Program-made: the position numbers and the translations under genes
Notes under the pieces: generated by a model
The model's input: only the letters and a program-made list of their open reading frames with translations
Databases searched by the model: none
Told to the model about the DNA's origin: nothing
Shown here: positions 50,831 through 60,418 of the stretch, in pieces
How positions within the stretch are numbered: the first letter of the stretch is position 1
Layout: every line of letters starts with the position of its first letter
Source: Yinghuangia sp051388915
GTDB taxonomy: Bacteria; Actinomycetota; Actinomycetes; Streptomycetales; Streptomycetaceae
DNA length: 64,000 bases
NCBI RefSeq assembly: GCF_051388915.1
Contig: NZ_JBPKBH010000022.1
Location: 62,001-126,000, forward strand
Reading direction: 5' to 3'

Positions 50831-50945
50831 CGGCCGGGCACAGGGACCGATCGACAGACCGACGACCCGCACGCCGCCACTGCCGCCGCAGAGGCAACTG
50901 ACGCAGGGATCCAGGTGTTCCAGGTGATCCAGGAGAGGCCATCCG

Positions 50946-51500
50946 ATGGGTATTGAGGAGAAGCTGCCCAGCGGCTTCCTGCTCAGCACGGTCGAAGATC
51001 TCGCCGGCTACTTCCGCAAGAGTTCGTTCTGGCCCGCCACGTTCGGTCTCGCGTGCTGCGCGATCGAGATGATGGCGACCGGCGCCGGGCGCTACGACCT
51101 CGCGCGGTTCGGCATGGAGGTCTTCCGCGCGTCCCCGCGCCAGGCCGACCTGATGATCGTCGCGGGCCGGGTGAGCCAGAAGATGGCTCCGGTGCTCCGC
51201 CAGATCTACGACCAGATGGCCGCGCCGAAGTGGGTGCTGTCGATGGGCGTGTGCGCGTCCTCCGGCGGCATGTTCAACAACTACGCGATCGTCCAGGGCG
51301 TCGACCACATCGTGCCGGTCGACATCTACCTGCCCGGCTGTCCGCCGCGCCCCGAGATGCTGATGGACGCCATCCTCAAGCTCCACGAGCAGGTGCAGCA
51401 CATGCCCCTCGGCGTGAACCGCGAGCAGGCCGCGCGCGCCGCCGAGCAGGCCGCGCTGACGGCGGTGCCCACGATCGAGATGAAGGGGCTGCTGCGGTGA
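50946..51500 (+). CDS. nuoB: NuoB, NADH-quinone oxidoreductase subunit B
   Basis: 184-aa peripheral-arm subunit that binds the terminal 4Fe-4S cluster N2, with Cys37-Cys38 (GLACCAIEMM), Cys103 (GVCASSGG) and Cys132 (LPGCPPRPE). AGGAGAGG precedes the ATG. The 115-bp gap to nuoA is the largest inside the operon. Confidence 0.96.
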   Translation: MGIEEKLPSGFLLSTVEDLAGYFRKSSFWPATFGLACCAIEMMATGAGRYDLARFGMEVFRASPRQADLMIVAGRVSQKMAPVLRQIYDQMAAPKWVLSMGVCASSGGMFNNYAIVQGVDHIVPVDIYLPGCPPRPEMLMDAILKLHEQVQHMPLGVNREQAARAAEQAALTAVPTIEMKGLLR

Positions 51501-52297
51501 GCGACGCGACCGACTCCGGCAAGAACAACGGCAACAACGGCACCCCCGACAACAGCACCCCCGACAACGGCAACAACGCCGGGAACCCCGTTCCGGTTCC
51601 CCGCGGTTCCGGCGGCAACGACGTGCTGGACGTCCGGCACGGCATGTTCGGCGCGCGCGGCACCGGCGACACGTCCGGCTACGGCAAGCTCGTCCGCACC
51701 ATCGCCCTCCCGGCCGCCGCGACCCGCCCCTACGGCGGCCCGCATGGCGGCGGCGAAGGAGAGTTCGACGTCGTCGCGGACGAACTGACCGGCGCGCTCG
51801 CCGAGTCCGGTGTCGAGTTCGACGACGTCATCGAGCGCGTCGTCGTCGACCGCGGCGAACTGACCCTGCACGTACGCCGCGACGGCCTCGTCAAGGTCGC
51901 CCTCACGCTGCGCGACGACCCTGCCCTCCGGTACGAATTGTGCACCGGCGTGAGCGGCGTGCACTATCCGACCGACGACGGCCGGGAGCTGCACGCCGTC
52001 TACCACCTGCGCTCGATCACCCACAACCGCCAGGTACGCCTGGAGGTCGCCGCCCCCGACGCGGACCCGCACGTGCCGTCGCTCGTGAAGGTGTACCCGA
52101 CGCTCGACTGGCACGAGCGCGAGACGTACGACTTCTTCGGCATCGTCTTCGACGGGCACCCGGCGCTCACCCGCATCCTCATGCCGGACGACTGGCCCGG
52201 CCACCCGCAGCGGAAGGACTACCCGCTCGGCGGTGTGCCCGTCGAGTACAAGGGCGCCCAGATCCCGCCGCCCGACCAGCGGAGGTCGTACACCTGA
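51497..52297 (+). CDS. nuoC: NuoC, NADH-quinone oxidoreductase subunit C
   Basis: 266 aa. The 30-kDa subunit signature is ERETYDFFGIVFDGHP, then RILMPDDWPGHPQRKDYPLG. The first about 40 residues are an Asn/Gly/Pro-rich extension (NNGNNG, PDNSTPDNGNN). The GTG start overlaps the nuoB stop (GTGA). Confidence 0.95.
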   Translation: MSDATDSGKNNGNNGTPDNSTPDNGNNAGNPVPVPRGSGGNDVLDVRHGMFGARGTGDTSGYGKLVRTIALPAAATRPYGGPHGGGEGEFDVVADELTGALAESGVEFDDVIERVVVDRGELTLHVRRDGLVKVALTLRDDPALRYELCTGVSGVHYPTDDGRELHAVYHLRSITHNRQVRLEVAAPDADPHVPSLVKVYPTLDWHERETYDFFGIVFDGHPALTRILMPDDWPGHPQRKDYPLGGVPVEYKGAQIPPPDQRRSYT

Positions 52298-53649
52298 TGG
52301 CCGACACCACCCAGACGCAGCAGCAGTCCGCGGACGCCGCCGAGGCCAAGGCCCGGGAGACCACCGAGGGCCGGGTCTACACGGTCACCGGCTCCGACTG
52401 GGACGAGGTCGTGCAGGCGGCCGCCGACGCCGACGAGCGCATCGTCGTCAACATGGGCCCGCAGCACCCGTCCACGCACGGCGTGCTGCGGCTGATCCTG
52501 GAGATCGACGGCGAGTCCGTCACCGAGGCCCGCTGCGGCATCGGCTACCTGCACACCGGCATCGAGAAGAACCTCGAATACCGCTCCTGGACGCAGGGCG
52601 TCACCTTCGTGACGCGCATGGACTACCTGACGCCGCTGTTCAACGAGGCGGCGTACTGCCTCGGCGTCGAGAAGCTGCTCGGCATCACCGACCAGATCCC
52701 GGACCGCGCCAACGTCATCCGCGTGCTCCTCATGGAGCTCAACCGCATCTCGTCGCACATGGTGTGCCTGGCGACCGGCGGCATGGAGATCGGCGCGCTG
52801 ACCGTCATGACGTTCGGGTTCCGCGACCGCGAACTGATCCTCGACGTCTTCGAGATGATCACCGGCCTGCGCATGAACCACGCGTACATCCGGCCGGGCG
52901 GTCTCGCGCAGGACCTGCCGCCGGGCGCGGTCGACAAGATCCGCGAGCTGGTCGACGTACTCCCGGGCCGCATCCGCGAGTACGAGATGCTGCTCAACGA
53001 CAACCACATCTTCAAGGGCCGCACCGAGGGCATCGGCTACCTCGACCTGACCGGCTGCATGGCCCTCGGCGTCACCGGCCCGTGCCTGCGCTCCGCGGGC
53101 CTGCCGCACGACCTGCGCAAGTCGCAGCCGTACTTCGGGTACCAGAACTACGAGTTCGAGGTGCCGACCGAGACCACCTGCGACGCGTACGGCCGCTACC
53201 TGGTGCGCATCGCGGAGATGAAGGAATCGCTCAAGATCGTCGAGCAGTGCCTGGAGCGGCTGAAGCCGGGCCCGGTCATGGTCGAGGACAAGAAGATCGC
53301 GTGGCCCGCGCAGCTCGCCCTCGGCCCCGACGGCCTGGGCAACTCGCTCGACCACATCCGCACCATCATGGGCACCTCGATGGAGTCCCTCATCCACCAC
53401 TTCAAGCTGGTGACCGAGGGCTTCCGGGTGCCCGCCGGCCAGGTGTACGCGGCCATCGAGTCGCCCAAGGGCGAACTCGGCGTGCACATCGTCAGCGACG
53501 GCGGCACCCGCCCCTACCGCGTCCACTACCGCGACCCCTCGTTCACGAACCTCCAGTCCATGGCCGCCATGTGCGAGGGCAGCCAGGTGGCGGACGTGAT
53601 CGTCGCCGTCGCGAGCATCGACCCCGTCATGGGAGGTGTCGACCGATGA
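52297..53649 (+). CDS. nuoD: NuoD, NADH-quinone oxidoreductase subunit D
   Basis: 450-aa 49-kDa subunit that forms the quinone pocket with NuoB. NMGPQHPSTHGVLRLILEID, then the YRSWTQGVTFVTRMDYL segment, and C-terminal SPKGELGVHIVSDGG and DPVMGGVDR. Start ATG overlaps the nuoC stop (TGATG). Confidence 0.96.
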   Translation: MADTTQTQQQSADAAEAKARETTEGRVYTVTGSDWDEVVQAAADADERIVVNMGPQHPSTHGVLRLILEIDGESVTEARCGIGYLHTGIEKNLEYRSWTQGVTFVTRMDYLTPLFNEAAYCLGVEKLLGITDQIPDRANVIRVLLMELNRISSHMVCLATGGMEIGALTVMTFGFRDRELILDVFEMITGLRMNHAYIRPGGLAQDLPPGAVDKIRELVDVLPGRIREYEMLLNDNHIFKGRTEGIGYLDLTGCMALGVTGPCLRSAGLPHDLRKSQPYFGYQNYEFEVPTETTCDAYGRYLVRIAEMKESLKIVEQCLERLKPGPVMVEDKKIAWPAQLALGPDGLGNSLDHIRTIMGTSMESLIHHFKLVTEGFRVPAGQVYAAIESPKGELGVHIVSDGGTRPYRVHYRDPSFTNLQSMAAMCEGSQVADVIVAVASIDPVMGGVDR

Positions 53650-54386
53650 CCGATCTGGGCATGCCCCGCCTGCCCGCGCCGGGCTATCCCGCCGACGTGC
53701 GCGCCCGGCTGGAGACCGACGCGCGGGAGATCATCGGCCGCTACCCGCAGTCGCGTTCGGCCCTCCTGCCGCTGCTGCACCTCGTGCAGTCCGAGGAGGG
53801 GTACGTCAGCCACTCGGGCATCGAGTTCTGCGCCGAGATGCTGGACCTCACCACCGCCGACGTCACCGGCGTGGCGACCTTCTACACCATGTACCGCCGC
53901 GAGAACGGCGGCGAGTTCCAGGTCGGGGTCTGCACCAACACGCTGTGCGCGGTTATGGGCGGCGACGAGATCTTCGCGACGCTCAAGGACCACCTCGGAG
54001 TGGGCAACAAGGGCACCACGCCGGACGGTTCGGTGACCCTGGAGCACATCGAGTGCAACGCGGCCTGCGACTACGCGCCCGTGATGATGGTCAACTGGGA
54101 GTTCTTCGACAACGTCACCCCGGCGTCCGCCAAGGACCTGGTCGACGAACTGCGCGCGGGCAAGCAGGTCACCCCGACCCGCGGCGCCCCGCTGTGCACC
54201 TTCCGCGAGACCTCGCGGATCCTCGCCGGATTCCCCGACCCGCGGCCCGAGGCCGTCGACCAGGGCGGCGCGGGCGGCGTGGCCAGCCTCGTCGGACTGC
54301 GCATCGCGAAGGGCCAGGACCCCGACGGACCCGCCGCCACCAACTCCGGTCCCGGCAACGGACCGACCACCGGGAAGGGGGCGTGA
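53646..54386 (+). CDS. nuoE: NuoE, NADH-quinone oxidoreductase subunit E
   Basis: 246-aa 24-kDa subunit with the thioredoxin-like 2Fe-2S site Cys96, Cys101 (CTNTLC) and Cys137, Cys141 (CNAAC). The C-terminal about 60 residues are a Gly/Pro-rich extension. ATGA overlap with nuoD. Confidence 0.95.
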   Translation: MTDLGMPRLPAPGYPADVRARLETDAREIIGRYPQSRSALLPLLHLVQSEEGYVSHSGIEFCAEMLDLTTADVTGVATFYTMYRRENGGEFQVGVCTNTLCAVMGGDEIFATLKDHLGVGNKGTTPDGSVTLEHIECNAACDYAPVMMVNWEFFDNVTPASAKDLVDELRAGKQVTPTRGAPLCTFRETSRILAGFPDPRPEAVDQGGAGGVASLVGLRIAKGQDPDGPAATNSGPGNGPTTGKGA

Positions 54387-55732
54387 CCGACATGAGCGCG
54401 ACGACGGAAGGCGCCGACCCCGCGATCCTGACGCCCGTCCTGTCCGCACCCTGGGACGACGCGCAGCCCTGGCGGCTCGCGACGTACCTGCGCCACGACG
54501 GCTACCAGGGCCTGCGGAAGGCGCTCGGCAAGCACCAGGACGAGGTCATCCAGACCGTCAAGGACGCCGGCCTGCGCGGCCGCGGCGGCGCGGGCTTCCC
54601 CACCGGCATGAAGTGGGGCTTCATCCCGCAGGGCGACGGCAACCCGCACTACCTCGTGGTCAACGCCGACGAATCCGAGCCGGGGACCTGCAAGGACATC
54701 CCGCTCATGTACGCCAACCCGCACGTCCTCGTCGAGGGCATCGTCATCGCGGCGTACGCGATCCGCTCCAACCACGCCTTCATCTACCTGCGCGGCGAGG
54801 TCGTGCCGGTGCTGCGCCGCCTCCAGGAGGCGGTCCGGGAGGCGTACGAGGCGGGCTACCTCGGCAAGGACATCCTCGGCTCCGGCTTCGACCTGGAGCT
54901 CACCGTGCACGCGGGGGCCGGGGCGTACATCTGCGGCGAGGAGACCGCGCTCCTCGACTCGCTCGAAGGACGCCGCGGTCAGCCGCGTCTGCGCCCGCCG
55001 TTCCCCGCGGTCGCCGGCCTGTACGCGTCCCCGACGTGCGTCAACAACGTCGAGTCGATCGCCTCGGTGCCCGCGATCATGCACAAGGGCGTCGACTGGT
55101 TCCGCACCATGGGGTCGGAGAAGTCCCCGGGCTTCACGCTCTATTCGCTGTCCGGGCACGTCAAGCGCCCTGGCCAGTACGAGGCCCCGCTCGGCGTCAC
55201 GCTGCGCCAACTCCTCGACCTCGCGGGCGGCGTGCGCGAGGGGCACCGTCTCAAGTTCTGGACCCCGGGCGGCTCGTCGACCCCGATGTTCACCGACGAA
55301 CACCTCGACGTGCCGCTGGACTACGAGGGTGTGGGCGCCGCGGGCTCGATGCTCGGCACCAAGGCCCTCCAGATCTTCGACGACACGGTGTGCGTGGTCC
55401 GCGCGGTCCTGCGCTGGACCGAGTTCTACGCGCACGAGTCGTGCGGCAAGTGCACGCCGTGCCGCGAGGGCACGTACTGGCTCGTGCAGATCCTCGAACG
55501 CCTGGAGAAGGGTGAGGGGACCGAGGCCGACCTGGAGACGCTGCTCGACGTCGCCGACAACATCAACGGCAAGTCGTTCTGCGCACTGGGCGACGGCGCG
55601 GCGAGCCCGATCTTCTCGTCGCTCAAGTACTTCCGCGACGAGTACGTCGCCCACCTCGCCCAGCGCGGCTGTCCCTTCGACCCGGCGGCCTCGACGGTCT
55701 GGGCCTCCACCATGGCGGGAGCGCAAGCCTGA
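54383..55732 (+). CDS. nuoF: NuoF, NADH-quinone oxidoreductase subunit F
   Basis: 449-aa NADH/FMN subunit. RGRGGAGFPTGMKWGF (FMN/NADH), NADESEPGTCKD, GAYICGEETALLDSLEG, and the 4Fe-4S motif ESCGKCTPCREG with a later Cys in SFCALGD. GTG 54383 overlaps the nuoE stop; ATG 54392 is a second possible start. Confidence 0.96.
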   Translation: MTDMSATTEGADPAILTPVLSAPWDDAQPWRLATYLRHDGYQGLRKALGKHQDEVIQTVKDAGLRGRGGAGFPTGMKWGFIPQGDGNPHYLVVNADESEPGTCKDIPLMYANPHVLVEGIVIAAYAIRSNHAFIYLRGEVVPVLRRLQEAVREAYEAGYLGKDILGSGFDLELTVHAGAGAYICGEETALLDSLEGRRGQPRLRPPFPAVAGLYASPTCVNNVESIASVPAIMHKGVDWFRTMGSEKSPGFTLYSLSGHVKRPGQYEAPLGVTLRQLLDLAGGVREGHRLKFWTPGGSSTPMFTDEHLDVPLDYEGVGAAGSMLGTKALQIFDDTVCVVRAVLRWTEFYAHESCGKCTPCREGTYWLVQILERLEKGEGTEADLETLLDVADNINGKSFCALGDGAASPIFSSLKYFRDEYVAHLAQRGCPFDPAASTVWASTMAGAQA

Positions 55733-58377
55733 TGACCGTTACCACCAACGCACCGGCGGGCGGCGCGCCCGCGCCCAAGCCGCAGGACCTGGTCACCATC
55801 ACGGTGGACGGGATCGAGATCAGCGTGCCCAAGGGCACCCTGGTCATCCGGGCCGCCGAGCTGCTCGGCATCCAGATCCCGCGGTTCTGCGACCACCCGC
55901 TGCTCGACCCGGTCGGCGCCTGCCGCCAGTGCCTGGTCGAGGTCGAGGGACAGCGCAAGCCGCTCGCCTCCTGCACGACGACCGTGACCGACGGCATGGT
56001 GGTCCGCACCCAGATCAGCTCGCCGGTCGCGAAGAAGTCGCAGGACGGGGTGATGGAGCTGCTGCTCATCAACCACCCCCTGGACTGCCCGGTGTGCGAC
56101 AAGGGCGGCGAGTGCCCGCTCCAGAACCAGGCGATGACGTCCGGGCGTTCGACCTCCCGCTTCGGCGAGGTCAAGCGCACGTACCCCAAGCCGCTGCCCA
56201 TCTCCAGCGAGGTGCTGCTGGACCGCGAGCGGTGCGTGCTGTGCGCGCGCTGCACGCGCTTCTCGGAGCAGATCGCGGGCGACCCGTTCATCGCGCTGAT
56301 CGAACGCGGTGCGCTGCAACAGGTCGGCATCTACGAGAAGCAGCCGTTCGAGTCGTACTTCTCCGGCAACACCATCCAGATCTGCCCGGTCGGCGCGCTG
56401 ACCTCGGCCGCGTACCGGTTCCGGTCCCGGCCGTTCGACCTGGTGTCCACACCCACCGCGTGCGAGCACTGCGCGGCCGGGTGCTCGCTGCGCGCCGACC
56501 ACCGGCGCGGCCGCGTCATGCGGCGCCTCGCGGGGGACGACCCCGAGGTCAACGAGGAGTGGAACTGCGACAAGGGCCGCTTCGCCTTCCGGTACGCGAC
56601 GCTCGGCGACCGCATCACCTCGCCGATGCTGCGCGACACCGAGTCCGGCGAACTGCGGCCTGCGTCCTGGCCGGAGGCCCTGGCCGCGGCGGCCGAGGGG
56701 CTGAACGCGGCCCGCGAGCGCACCGGCGTGCTGGTCGGCGGCCGGTCCACCGTCGAGGACGCCTACGCGTACGCCAAGTTCGCGCGCGTCGCGCTCGGCA
56801 CCAACGACATCGACTTCCGGGCCCGCGAACACTCCACCGAGGAGGCCGAGTTCCTGGCGTCCGAGGTCGCCGGGACGGGCATGGGCGTCACCTACGCCGA
56901 CCTGGAGCGCGCCCCCGTCGTGCTGCTCGCCGGGTTCGAGCCCGAGGACGAGTCGCCGATCGTCTTCCTGCGGCTGCGCAAGGCGGCCCGCAAGGGCCCC
57001 CTCAAGGTCTTCTCGATCGCGCCGTTCGCCAGCGCGGGCCTGGTCCGCATGAACGGCGCGCTGCTGCGGGCCGCCCCGGGCAGCGAGACGGACTGGCTGA
57101 CCGCCCTGGCCACCCGGTCCGGCCTCGACGCCCTCGGCGGCGACGCGGCCGACCTGCTGCGCGAGAACGGCGCGGTGGTCATGCTCGGCGAACGCCTCGC
57201 GGGCATCCCGGGGGCGCTCACCGCGGCCCTGGCGCTCGCCGAGGCCACCGGGGCGCGCCTGGCCTGGGTGCCGCGCCGGGCCGGCGAGCGCGGCGCGCTG
57301 GAGGCCGGGGCGCTCTACAGCCTGCTGCCGGGCGGTCGCCCGGTCAGCGACCCGGAGGCGCGCGCCGAGGTGGCCGCCGCCTGGCGCGCCCCCGAACTGC
57401 CCGGCGGCTACGGCCTGGACACCGCGGCGATCCTGCGCGCGGCCCGCGACGGCAAGCTCGCCGCGCTCGTGGTCGGCGGCGTCGAGCCGGCCGACCTGCC
57501 GGACCCGGCGGGCGCGCTGGCCGCGCTGGAGGCCGCGCAGTTCGTGGTGAGCCTGGAGATCCGGCACAGCGAGGTCACCGAGCGCGCGGACGTCGTCTTC
57601 CCGGTCGCCGCGGCGGCCGAGAAGCCCGGCACCTTCCTCGACTGGGAGGGCCGCGAGCGGCCGTTCGCCTCGGTACTCAAGCACGACCAGGTCACCGGGG
57701 ACTCCGGGACGGTCATGCCCGACCTGCGCGTCCTGCACGCGATCGCGGACGAGATGGACCACCCCCTCGGCCTGCCCGACGTCACCTCGGCCCGGCGCGA
57801 ACTGCGCGGCCTGGGCGGCTGGGCCGGCGAGCGCGCCGCGGGACCCGAGCCCCGCGAGCGCCGCGTCGCCGCGACGCCGGGTCCGGGCGAGGCGGTTCTC
57901 GCGTCCTGGCGCCTGCTGCTCGACGAAGGCCGGGGCCAGGACGGCGAATCGGCGCTGGCCGGCACCCGCCGCCGCCCGGTCGTCCGGCTCAGCGCCGCCA
58001 CCGCGGCCGAGATCGGTGCCGCGGACGGCGGCGAGGTGACGGTGTCCACCGGCCACGGCGGCGAGATCACGCTGCCGCTCGTGGTGTCCGAGATGGCCGA
58101 CCGCGTGGTGTGGCTCCCGGCGAACTCACCGGGTTCCGAGGTGCGCCGCACGCTGTCGGTCAACCCGGGCGAGGTGGTCCGGCTCAAGGCCGCGGTGCTG
58201 CCGCAGCAGCGGGCCTCCGACGGAGCGGCCGCCGAGGCCGCGTCCGGACCGGACGGCCGCGGCGTCGCGGGGCCGGCCAACGGCACCGGCGTCAACGGCG
58301 TCCGGGCCCGGCCCGCCGACGCCGCGTCGGACCAGCCGCGGTCGGACGAGCTTCCCGGTGAGGGTGAGGAGAGCTGA
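55732..58377 (+). CDS. nuoG: NuoG, NADH-quinone oxidoreductase subunit G
   Basis: 881 aa. N-terminal 2Fe-2S ferredoxin (CDHPLLDPVGACRQCLVEVE), His-Cys 4Fe-4S region (HPLDCPVCDKGGECPLQ), CVLCARCTRF...CPVGALT, and a fourth cluster motif CEHCAAGCSLR. The rest is a molybdopterin-oxidoreductase-like fold without cofactor. Ala/Gly-rich C-tail. Start overlaps nuoF stop (TGATG). Confidence 0.95.
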   Translation: MTVTTNAPAGGAPAPKPQDLVTITVDGIEISVPKGTLVIRAAELLGIQIPRFCDHPLLDPVGACRQCLVEVEGQRKPLASCTTTVTDGMVVRTQISSPVAKKSQDGVMELLLINHPLDCPVCDKGGECPLQNQAMTSGRSTSRFGEVKRTYPKPLPISSEVLLDRERCVLCARCTRFSEQIAGDPFIALIERGALQQVGIYEKQPFESYFSGNTIQICPVGALTSAAYRFRSRPFDLVSTPTACEHCAAGCSLRADHRRGRVMRRLAGDDPEVNEEWNCDKGRFAFRYATLGDRITSPMLRDTESGELRPASWPEALAAAAEGLNAARERTGVLVGGRSTVEDAYAYAKFARVALGTNDIDFRAREHSTEEAEFLASEVAGTGMGVTYADLERAPVVLLAGFEPEDESPIVFLRLRKAARKGPLKVFSIAPFASAGLVRMNGALLRAAPGSETDWLTALATRSGLDALGGDAADLLRENGAVVMLGERLAGIPGALTAALALAEATGARLAWVPRRAGERGALEAGALYSLLPGGRPVSDPEARAEVAAAWRAPELPGGYGLDTAAILRAARDGKLAALVVGGVEPADLPDPAGALAALEAAQFVVSLEIRHSEVTERADVVFPVAAAAEKPGTFLDWEGRERPFASVLKHDQVTGDSGTVMPDLRVLHAIADEMDHPLGLPDVTSARRELRGLGGWAGERAAGPEPRERRVAATPGPGEAVLASWRLLLDEGRGQDGESALAGTRRRPVVRLSAATAAEIGAADGGEVTVSTGHGGEITLPLVVSEMADRVVWLPANSPGSEVRRTLSVNPGEVVRLKAAVLPQQRASDGAAAEAASGPDGRGVAGPANGTGVNGVRARPADAASDQPRSDELPGEGEES

Positions 58378-59816
58378 TGGGCCCGCAACTGAGCGCCGGG
58401 CTGACGTCCCTGGACGGACCGGCCACCGCCGCGGGTGTGCAACTCGCGGCCGATCCGGTGGGATTTACATCCGACCCGTGGTGGCTGATCCTGTTCAAGG
58501 CCGTGCTGGTCTTCGCGTTCTGCGTCGTCATGACGCTCTTCGCCATCTGGTGGGAGCGCAAGGTCGTGGCGTGGATGCAGATGCGCATCGGCCCCAAGCA
58601 CGTCGGCCCGCAGGGCCTGCTCCAGTCCCTCGCGGACGGCGTCAAGCTGGCCTTCAAGGAAGACATCATCGTCAAGGCCGCCGACCGGCCGGTCTACATC
58701 CTGGCGCCGGTCGTCGCGATGGTCCCCGCGTTCATGGCGTTCGCGGTGATCCCGATGGGCGGCCAGGTGTCGATGTTCGGACACCAGACGCACCTCCAGA
58801 TGACCGATCTGCCGGTCGGCGTCCTCTACATCCTGGCCACCGCGTCGGTCGGCATCTACGGGATCGTGCTCGCGGGCTGGTCGTCCGGGTCGACGTACCC
58901 GCTGCTGGGCTCGCTGCGCAGCACCGCGCAGATGATCTCGTACGAGGTCGCGATGGGCCTGTCCTTCGCGGGCGTGTTCCTCTACGCGGGCTCGATGTCG
59001 ACGTCCGAGATCGTCAGTTCGCAGACCGACACCTGGTACGCGGTGCTCCTGCCGGTGTCGTTCATCATCTACGTCATCGCCATGGTCGGCGAGACCAACC
59101 GCGCGCCGTTCGACCTCCCGGAGGCCGAGGGCGAGCTGGTCGGCGGCTTCCACACCGAGTACTCGTCGCTGAAGTTCGCGCTGTTCTTCCTGGCCGAGTA
59201 CGTCAACATGGTCGTCGTCTCGTCGCTCGCCACCACGTTGTTCCTCGGCGGCTACCGGGCGCCCTGGCCGATCTCCGCCGTCTGGGACGGCGCGAACAGC
59301 GGCTGGTGGACGCTGCTCTGGTACTTCCTCAAGGTCCAGCTCTTCCTGTTCGTCTTCATCTGGCTGCGCGGCACGCTGCCACGCCTGCGCTACGACCAGT
59401 TCATGAAGCTCGGCTGGAAGGTCCTCATCCCGACCTCGCTGGCCTGGCTGCTACTGGTCGCCACGGTGCGGGCGCTGAAGAACGAGGGCTACGACTACCG
59501 CAACATCGTGCTCGGCATCGCCGGGGCGATCATCGTGGTGCTCGTGCTCTCGGTGGTGTGGGACATGCTGCGCGGGGCCGAGGACGACGACGGCGGGGAC
59601 GAGCCTCTGCCCGGCACACCGGGGGCGAAGGAGCCCTTCGATCCGATGGCGGGCGGATTCCCCGTACCGCCCTTGCCGGGGCAGGAGTTGCCGCCCGTGC
59701 CGCGCCGCAACGTGCGGCGCACCGAACCGGTGGGCGCGGCCGTCGGGCCGGGGTCGTCCGGTCCGGCCGAACCGGGCCCCGCTGACCCGACCGACACGAC
59801 GGACAGGGAGGTGTGA
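58377..59816 (+). CDS. nuoH: NuoH, NADH-quinone oxidoreductase subunit H
   Basis: 479-aa membrane subunit lining the quinone entrance. WWERKVVAWMQMRIGPKHVG and ETNRAPFDLPEAEGELVGGF are diagnostic. A polar Pro-rich extension of about 70 residues follows the last helix, longer than in most bacteria. Start overlaps nuoG stop. Confidence 0.95.
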   Translation: MGPQLSAGLTSLDGPATAAGVQLAADPVGFTSDPWWLILFKAVLVFAFCVVMTLFAIWWERKVVAWMQMRIGPKHVGPQGLLQSLADGVKLAFKEDIIVKAADRPVYILAPVVAMVPAFMAFAVIPMGGQVSMFGHQTHLQMTDLPVGVLYILATASVGIYGIVLAGWSSGSTYPLLGSLRSTAQMISYEVAMGLSFAGVFLYAGSMSTSEIVSSQTDTWYAVLLPVSFIIYVIAMVGETNRAPFDLPEAEGELVGGFHTEYSSLKFALFFLAEYVNMVVVSSLATTLFLGGYRAPWPISAVWDGANSGWWTLLWYFLKVQLFLFVFIWLRGTLPRLRYDQFMKLGWKVLIPTSLAWLLLVATVRALKNEGYDYRNIVLGIAGAIIVVLVLSVVWDMLRGAEDDDGGDEPLPGTPGAKEPFDPMAGGFPVPPLPGQELPPVPRRNVRRTEPVGAAVGPGSSGPAEPGPADPTDTTDREV

Positions 59817-59818
59817 CC

Positions 59819-60418
59819 GTGGGCAACTTCCTGGGACCCGTGGCGGGCTTCGGCGTCACCTTCGCGACGATGTTCAAGAAGGCGAACACCGAGTTCTACC
59901 CGTTCGAGAAGAAGCCGACGGCGCCGCGCTACCACGGGCGGCACCAGCTCAACCGGCACCCGGACGGCCTGGAGAAGTGCGTCGGCTGCGAGCTGTGCGC
60001 GTGGGCCTGTCCGGCGGACGCGATCTACGTCGAGGGCGCCGACAACACCGAGGAGGGGCGCTTCTCGCCGGGCGAACGCTACGGCCGCGTCTACCAGATC
60101 AACTATCTGCGCTGCATCTTCTGCGGCCTGTGCATCGAGGCGTGCCCCACGCGCGCCCTCACGATGACGAACGAGTACGAGTTGGCGGACACCACCCGCG
60201 CGAGCCTGATCTTCACCAAGGAGCAGTTGCTCGCGCCGCTGCACGAGGGCATGGTCGCCCCGCCGCACGAGATGTACCCGGGCATGGAGGAGCGCGACTA
60301 CTACCTGGGCAAGGTCACCGAGGCCGCGCCCGGCACGGTCACGCAGGACGCCGGGTCGGACGACGACGGGCCTTCCGGTGAGGCGGCGTCCGACGGGCAC
60401 GAAGCGGGTGTGCGATGA
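59819..60418 (+). CDS. nuoI: NuoI, NADH-quinone oxidoreductase subunit I
   Basis: 199-aa 2x[4Fe-4S] ferredoxin subunit. Cys54/57/60/64 (CVGCELCAWACP) and Cys99/102/105/109 (CIFCGLCIEACP). GTG 59819 is preferred to GTG 59813 because GGGAGG is 7 nt upstream of the former but only 1 nt from the latter. Confidence 0.95.
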   Translation: MGNFLGPVAGFGVTFATMFKKANTEFYPFEKKPTAPRYHGRHQLNRHPDGLEKCVGCELCAWACPADAIYVEGADNTEEGRFSPGERYGRVYQINYLRCIFCGLCIEACPTRALTMTNEYELADTTRASLIFTKEQLLAPLHEGMVAPPHEMYPGMEERDYYLGKVTEAAPGTVTQDAGSDDDGPSGEAASDGHEAGVR